Below, piece after piece: positions 60,104 through 64,000 of a DNA stretch of 64,000 nt. The DNA comes from UBA4719 sp038249115 (GTDB taxonomy: Bacteria > Actinomycetota > Actinomycetes > Actinomycetales > Dermatophilaceae): assembly GCA_038249115.1 (NCBI GenBank), contig JBBRWQ010000004.1:13080-77079 (forward strand), read 5' to 3'. The translations under genes and the position numbers were made by a program. The notes under the pieces are model-generated. The model was not told the origin of the DNA, searched no databases, and saw nothing but the letters and a program-made list of their open reading frames with translations. Each line of letters begins with the position of its first letter. The stretch's first letter is position 1.

Positions 60104-62926
60104 GTGTCGATCGCGAAGCTGAACGTCGAGAAGTATGACGGGCCGACCAACTCCTCCTATGGACCCGCTGACGACCGGCTTCCTCCCCAGGACGTTCACG
60201 CCGAGCAGAGCGTCATCGGCGGCATGTTGCTGTCCAAGGACGCGATTGCTGACTGCGTCGAAGGCCTCAAGGGTTCCGACTTCTACCGCCCGGCGCACGA
60301 GCTGATCTACGACGCAATCCTGGACCTCTACAGCCGTGGCGAGCCGGCCGATGCCATCACGGTCTCCGATGAGCTGACCAAGCGCGGCGACCTGGTGCGC
60401 GTGGGCGGTCAGGCCTATCTGCACCAGCTGATCTCTTCGGTGCCGACGGCAGCCAACGCCGGGTACTACGCGCAGATCGTGGCCGAGCGGGCGGTCTTGC
60501 GCCGGCTCGTCGATGCCGGCACGAAGATCGTCCAGATGGGCTACGGCCAGGGCGGTGGCGACGTCCTGGACATCGTCAATGCTGCCCAGGCCGAGATCTA
60601 CGCCGTGGCGGACAAGCGCGGCGGCGACGACTACGCGGTCCTCGGCGATGTGCTCGAGGCGACCGTTGACGAGATCGAGGCAGCCTCCGGCAAGTCCGGT
60701 GAGATGACCGGTGTCCCCACGGGATTCACCGAGTTCGACGCCCTCACCAACGGACTGCACCCCGGTCAGATGATCGTCGTGGCGGCCAGGCCTGCTGTTG
60801 GAAAGGCGCTGGCGCTGGACACGCCGCTGCCCACGCCCTCGGGCTGGACCACGATGGGTGAGGTCGTGGTCGGTGAGCTGGTGCTCGGGGCCGACGGCCG
60901 GCCGACCATCGTGACGCGCGCAACCGACGTGATGATGGGTCGACCATGTTTTGAGGTTGAGTTCTCCGACGGGTCCGTGATCGTCGCCGACGCAGAACAC
61001 CAGTGGCTGGTCACCGTGGACTGGCACGAGATCGTTCGGACGACGGCTCAGATCCTCATTCTCCTGAGTGACGGGCGCGCGGTGTCCATCTGTCGCCAGG
61101 ACTCGGCGCCGACGACGATCGGCGCGGCCACGTGGAAGCTGAACGCTATTCGTCCGGTTGAGTCTGTGCCGGTGCGATGCATCGAGGTTGATAACGAGGC
61201 GCATCTCTACCTTGCTGGCGAGTCCATGATCCCCACGCACAACTCGACGTGGGGTTTGGACATCGCCCGGTCGGCGGCGATCAAGCACAAGATGGCCACC
61301 GTTCTGTTCAGCCTCGAGATGAGCCGCACCGAGATCACGATGCGGTTGCTCTCGGCCGAGGCGTCGATCCAGCTGCAGAACATGCGCAAGGGCACGATGC
61401 GCGACGAGGACTGGACCAGACTGGCGCGCACGATGGCCGAAGTCTCCGATGCCCCACTGTTCATTGATGATTCGCCGAACATGTCGCTGATGGAGATCCG
61501 GGCCAAGTGCCGGCGCCTCAAGCAGCAGCACAACCTTCGCCTGGTGATCATCGACTACCTCCAGCTGATGAGCTCGGGCAAGCGGGTCGAAAGTCGTCAG
61601 CAAGAGGTCTCGGAGTTCTCCCGTGCACTCAAGCTTCTGGCCAAGGAGCTCGAGGTTCCCGTCATCGCCATCTCCCAGCTGAACCGTGGCAGCGAGCAGC
61701 GCACGGACAAGCGGCCGCAGATGAGCGACCTTCGTGAGTCAGGCTGCCTGACTTCCGACGCGCGGATTCTGAGAGCAGACACCGGTGCTGAGACGTCGAT
61801 GGGCGAGCTCTATGCAGGGGGCGTCACGGATGTTCCCGTATGGGCGCTGGATGACTCGTTGCGGTATGTGCAAAGGCATCTGACCCATGTATTTCCGACC
61901 GGCGTCAAGCCGGTCTTCCGGCTGACTCTGGCGTCGGGCAAGACGGTCCGAGCGACCGAGAACCACCCGTTCCTGGCCTACGAGGGCTGGACCCAGCTGG
62001 GCGACCTGCGCAGCGGCTCGCGGGTGGCTGTGCCTCGGCACGTCCCGGCGCCGCACGAGCTCAGGCCCTGGGATGACGACGGCGAGATCGCCGTGCTCGC
62101 CGACAGCCTCAGCGGTATGGCGCGCGGTTACGTGCCCGAGGCGGCCTTCCACGCGTCCAAGCGCCAGATCGGCGTCTTCATCAAGTATCTGTGGGTGTTG
62201 GGCGGTTCGGTTTGCGTGGGCAGTTCAGGCGACGGCGGGCGTATCCAACTGACGGCAAACTCTCGCCGACTCCTGGATGGCGTTTCTCTCCTGCTCCTGC
62301 GTTTCGGCATCGCCTCTTCGATTCGAAGTACTCGTGAAGGTTTCGCGCTGGATGTCATCGGCTCGGACGACCAGCGCCGTTTTCTGCAGGAGATTGACGT
62401 TCATGGCGAGCAGGGGGCTGAGAGCTTGGCGCTGCTCGACATGGTTCGCGCGCGCTCAGCCAACAGGCGTGACGTCGAGACAACGGCGCTCGTGTGGAAC
62501 CGTGTCGGTACGGTCATGGCTTCAGTCGATTCCGCATCGATGTCCGGGGTGGAAGTCGACGGTCGGAGCTTGGGCCAGGTTGTGCAGGTGCTCGACGAGG
62601 CTGACCTGGACCTTGAAGCTATCAATGATGTCCTCTGGGACTCGGTCGTCTCGATTGAGCCTGACGGCGTCGAAGAGGTCTATGACGCAACAGTTCTGGG
62701 CAGTCACAACTTCATCGCGAACGGCATCGCCGTCCATAACAGCATCGAGCAAGATGCCGACATGGTGATCCTGCTTCACCGCGAGTCGATGTATGAGCGC
62801 GAGTCACCTCGCGAGGGCGAAGCCGACCTGATCGTTGCCAAGCACCGCAACGGGCCGACCGATACGATTACCGTTGCCTTCCAAGGGCATTACTCCCGCT
62901 TCACGAATATGGCGACGAACTTCTGA
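60104..62926 (+). CDS. dnaB: Replicative DNA helicase DnaB with two inteins
   Basis: 940 residues from GTG 60104 (GGAGGGG six bases upstream; earlier codons from 60020 are not DnaB-like). N-terminal domain: LPPQDVHAEQSVIGGMLLSK. The RecA-like domain is interrupted twice: after ARPAVGK in Walker A (intein 1) and after MSDLRESG (intein 2). Exteins read STWGLDIARSAAIKHK, VIIDYLQLMSSG (Walker B), VIAISQLNRGSEQR and SIEQDADMVILLHRES. Removing 146 and 332 residues leaves 462, the normal DnaB length. It unwinds the fork as a hexamer; DciA (7552-8208) probably loads it. Confidence 0.97.
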   Translation: MSIAKLNVEKYDGPTNSSYGPADDRLPPQDVHAEQSVIGGMLLSKDAIADCVEGLKGSDFYRPAHELIYDAILDLYSRGEPADAITVSDELTKRGDLVRVGGQAYLHQLISSVPTAANAGYYAQIVAERAVLRRLVDAGTKIVQMGYGQGGGDVLDIVNAAQAEIYAVADKRGGDDYAVLGDVLEATVDEIEAASGKSGEMTGVPTGFTEFDALTNGLHPGQMIVVAARPAVGKALALDTPLPTPSGWTTMGEVVVGELVLGADGRPTIVTRATDVMMGRPCFEVEFSDGSVIVADAEHQWLVTVDWHEIVRTTAQILILLSDGRAVSICRQDSAPTTIGAATWKLNAIRPVESVPVRCIEVDNEAHLYLAGESMIPTHNSTWGLDIARSAAIKHKMATVLFSLEMSRTEITMRLLSAEASIQLQNMRKGTMRDEDWTRLARTMAEVSDAPLFIDDSPNMSLMEIRAKCRRLKQQHNLRLVIIDYLQLMSSGKRVESRQQEVSEFSRALKLLAKELEVPVIAISQLNRGSEQRTDKRPQMSDLRESGCLTSDARILRADTGAETSMGELYAGGVTDVPVWALDDSLRYVQRHLTHVFPTGVKPVFRLTLASGKTVRATENHPFLAYEGWTQLGDLRSGSRVAVPRHVPAPHELRPWDDDGEIAVLADSLSGMARGYVPEAAFHASKRQIGVFIKYLWVLGGSVCVGSSGDGGRIQLTANSRRLLDGVSLLLLRFGIASSIRSTREGFALDVIGSDDQRRFLQEIDVHGEQGAESLALLDMVRARSANRRDVETTALVWNRVGTVMASVDSASMSGVEVDGRSLGQVVQVLDEADLDLEAINDVLWDSVVSIEPDGVEEVYDATVLGSHNFIANGIAVHNSIEQDADMVILLHRESMYERESPREGEADLIVAKHRNGPTDTITVAFQGHYSRFTNMATNF
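60806..61243 (+). other. DnaB intein 1: class 3 mini-intein in the Walker A loop
   Basis: 146 residues, from ALALDTPLPTPSGW to SMIPTHN, followed by Ser. Residue 1 is Ala, so it cannot use the standard first-step nucleophile. W67 (HQW), C125 (VRC) and T144 (PTHN) form the WCT triplet of class 3 inteins, with H145-N146 at the end. No endonuclease domain is present. Insertion lies exactly between the Walker A Lys and Ser. Confidence 0.9.
61745..62740 (+). other. DnaB intein 2 with a degenerate endonuclease region
   Basis: 332 residues from CLTSDARILRADTG to GIAVHN, followed by Ser. Cys1, the block B TENHPF, and the final His-Asn with +1 Ser define a class 1 intein. The middle ~150 residues resemble a LAGLIDADG endonuclease, but the first motif is missing (GEIAVLADSLSG runs directly into VPEAAFHASKRQIG), and the second reads LWVLGGSVCV where an active enzyme has LW-TDGC. 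The cleavage Asp is lost. Confidence 0.88.
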
Positions 62927-63304
62927 TACGCGATCCGATTAGACTTGGCGTAAATCGATGTCATGTCATGTATGTCCGGTTTGTCTGGTTATGGGGCTTT
63001 GAATTGGGACTTGAGGTCCTCCGGTCGGCGCCAGCTGCTCATCACGGCCCCCGGATGGAACTCAGGACCCGGGTCGTACCTGTGCGAAACATCGGGAACA
63101 ACTCCGGCCGGAATTCCGCAGCCCCACCCCGCTGATGTCGGCGTGTAGGGCCTCAACCGCGGGACGCGGCGAGGCAGACGGATTCGTGTCAGGCAGATCT
63201 CATGACTGCCAGCGGGCAGGTTTCATGTCCGTCTCCGGGCAGCTTCGTGTCCGTCTCCGGGCAGTTTCTCGTGTCCGCTGTCACTCCTCCTTGCGGTCAA
63301 CTTC
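62927..63304. other. Non-coding stretch with short direct repeats
   Basis: No convincing gene follows dnaB here; a 61-codon frame (62963-63148) lacks homology or a ribosome site. TGTCCGTCTCCGGGCAG occurs twice (63226-63242, 63248-63264) with a weaker related copy just before (CTGCCAGCGGGCAG) and another GTGTCCGCTG after. The spacing is 22 bases. It looks like a mobile-element end or remnant, which I cannot confirm. Confidence 0.45.
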
Positions 63305-63562
63305 TTGTCCCTTTTTCTGGGGATCTGCATTGGAACCTCTTGTTACGACGTCTCGCTTATCTATGGCTATCTGGTCGTGATCTCCGGCGCAGGGTTCCTC
63401 ATCGGGCTAATTGCCACTCTGATCATGTCCCTCCAAGCTCTTGTCAGCCATCGTCAGCCACTCCGGGCAGTTCTCGCCCTAGTAGTTGTCACCGTCATCC
63501 CTGTTGTTCTCCTAGTCGGCTTCTTGGCACTCACGACGACGTTGTTCTCCTCGTCGGCTTGA
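63305..63562 (+). CDS. Small membrane protein, doubtful
   Basis: 85 residues from a TTG. It has hydrophobic segments (LVVISGAGFLIGLIATLIMS; LALVVVTVIPVVLLVGFLAL) separated by a short polar loop SHRQPL, plus a hydrophobic N-terminus. Codon third positions are much richer in A/T than elsewhere, so it may be foreign, or just an open frame. No Shine-Dalgarno is clear. No family recognised. Confidence 0.3.
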   Translation: MSLFLGICIGTSCYDVSLIYGYLVVISGAGFLIGLIATLIMSLQALVSHRQPLRAVLALVVVTVIPVVLLVGFLALTTTLFSSSA

Positions 63563-63829
63563 TAGTGGAAACCCGGTGGGTATGCCGCCGTCCTCGGAGG
63601 AGCAATCGACGGAATCACCGCTTTGCGGTCCAACTGAGCTGGCCGGCCCCACACCTGAGGGATCCTGACGTCAGAGTGCGTTTCGACAGGTCAGTCAGCG
63701 TTCCGGCATCGTGTGCGCGGCTATCGCGATCCAGGCTCCTCACCGCGAGTCCGGTGACGGCACACTGGTGATGAAGACGCGCCTGAGCCGGTCACCGTCC
63801 GGGCCCCTGCGCTGGTGTTCTCCGGGAGG

Positions 63830-64000
63830 TCAGTGGCGCTCGTCGTCGGCCGGACTGCTTTCCTGCTGCCGTTCGTTTCCCCTCTGGCCACCCTCGACGT
63901 GGCCGTCGCTGTCGGGGTCAAGCTCCGTCGCCCGCTGAAGGTGTTTCTCAGCGCGGTCATGTGACGCTCGCGCGTCCTGGGCTCCCGCTTCGGCCTCCCG
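63830..64000 (-). CDS. C-terminal end of an unidentified protein (start outside window)
   Basis: Minus frame open from base 64000 to the TGA at 63832-63830, 56 residues: EKHLQRATELDPDSDGHVEG and a Gln/Glu/Asp-rich tail QQESSPADDERH. The ELDP pattern is faintly TPR-like but one partial repeat is not enough. Codon use fits coding sequence in this genome better than the other frames. Between 63563 and 63829 I see nothing supportable. Confidence 0.35.
   Translation of the reverse strand, partial: REAEAGAQDARASHDRAEKHLQRATELDPDSDGHVEGGQRGNERQQESSPADDERH

Overview
The window is a high-GC actinobacterial chromosome segment centred on the replication origin. Gene order rpmH-dnaA-oriC-dnaN-gnd-recF-dciA-gyrB-gyrA on one side and rnpA-yidD-yidC-jag-rsmG-parA-parB...cwlM-trxA-trxB-sigM-pseudokinase-murJ-DUF6049-NUDIX/cca on the other is the classic actinobacterial core. 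The composition, frequent GTG/TTG starts and the EssC-like FHA ATPase with two WXG100 proteins suggest Micrococcales, perhaps an Intrasporangiaceae/Dermatophilaceae member; the genus is an inference and not proven by the sequence.

Layout. 1-2397 (minus): a partial membrane GGDEF protein, a beheaded PAS remnant and a DUF3566 membrane protein coupled to gyrA. 2394-13647 (minus): gyrA, gyrB, dciA, recF, gnd, dnaN, the oriC spacer full of DnaA boxes, and dnaA. 14104-20133 (plus): ribosomal protein L34, RNase P protein, membrane insertion (YidD, YidC), Jag, RsmG and the ParA/ParB segregation system with three good parS sites, two of them inside parA and parB. 20238-34075 (mostly minus): D-Ala-D-Ala ligase-like protein, aminotransferase, GNAT (plus), CwlM-type amidase, thioredoxin system, SigM with a probable membrane regulator, and a cell-wall block (pseudokinase, MurJ flippase, DUF6049, NUDIX). 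34172-41573 (plus): CCA-adding enzyme, then an FHA/helix-turn-helix protein, a 1486-residue FHA-FtsK ATPase and two WXG100 proteins (a minimal type VII secretion locus). 41717-45204 (minus): inositol-1-phosphate synthase, PadR regulator, and an unusual LacI-type regulator fused to a cupin. 45398-50916 (plus): class A PBP, membrane glycosyltransferase, rpsF-ssb-rpsR-rplI. 51149-57501 (plus): a secreted Ala-rich protein and a tightly overlapping myo-inositol catabolic operon iolG-iolE-iolC-iolB-iolD. 57509-59714 (minus): a MATE transporter and a frameshifted alkD. 60104-62926 (plus): replicative helicase DnaB carrying two inteins. The last 1.1 kb is mostly non-coding with short repeats, a doubtful small membrane ORF and the end of an unidentified gene.

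How it fits together. Most of the window is chromosome replication (DnaA, DnaN, RecF, DciA, gyrase, SSB, DnaB), segregation (ParABS) and envelope synthesis (MurJ, CwlM, PBP, Ddl). DnaA boxes occur not only in oriC and in front of dnaA but also as a cluster inside recF and in front of dnaB. Inositol is both made (Ino1) and degraded (Iol) from genes about 9 kb apart. Accessory or unusual parts are the T7SS locus, the LacI-cupin fusion, the iol operon, the inteins and the right-hand end.
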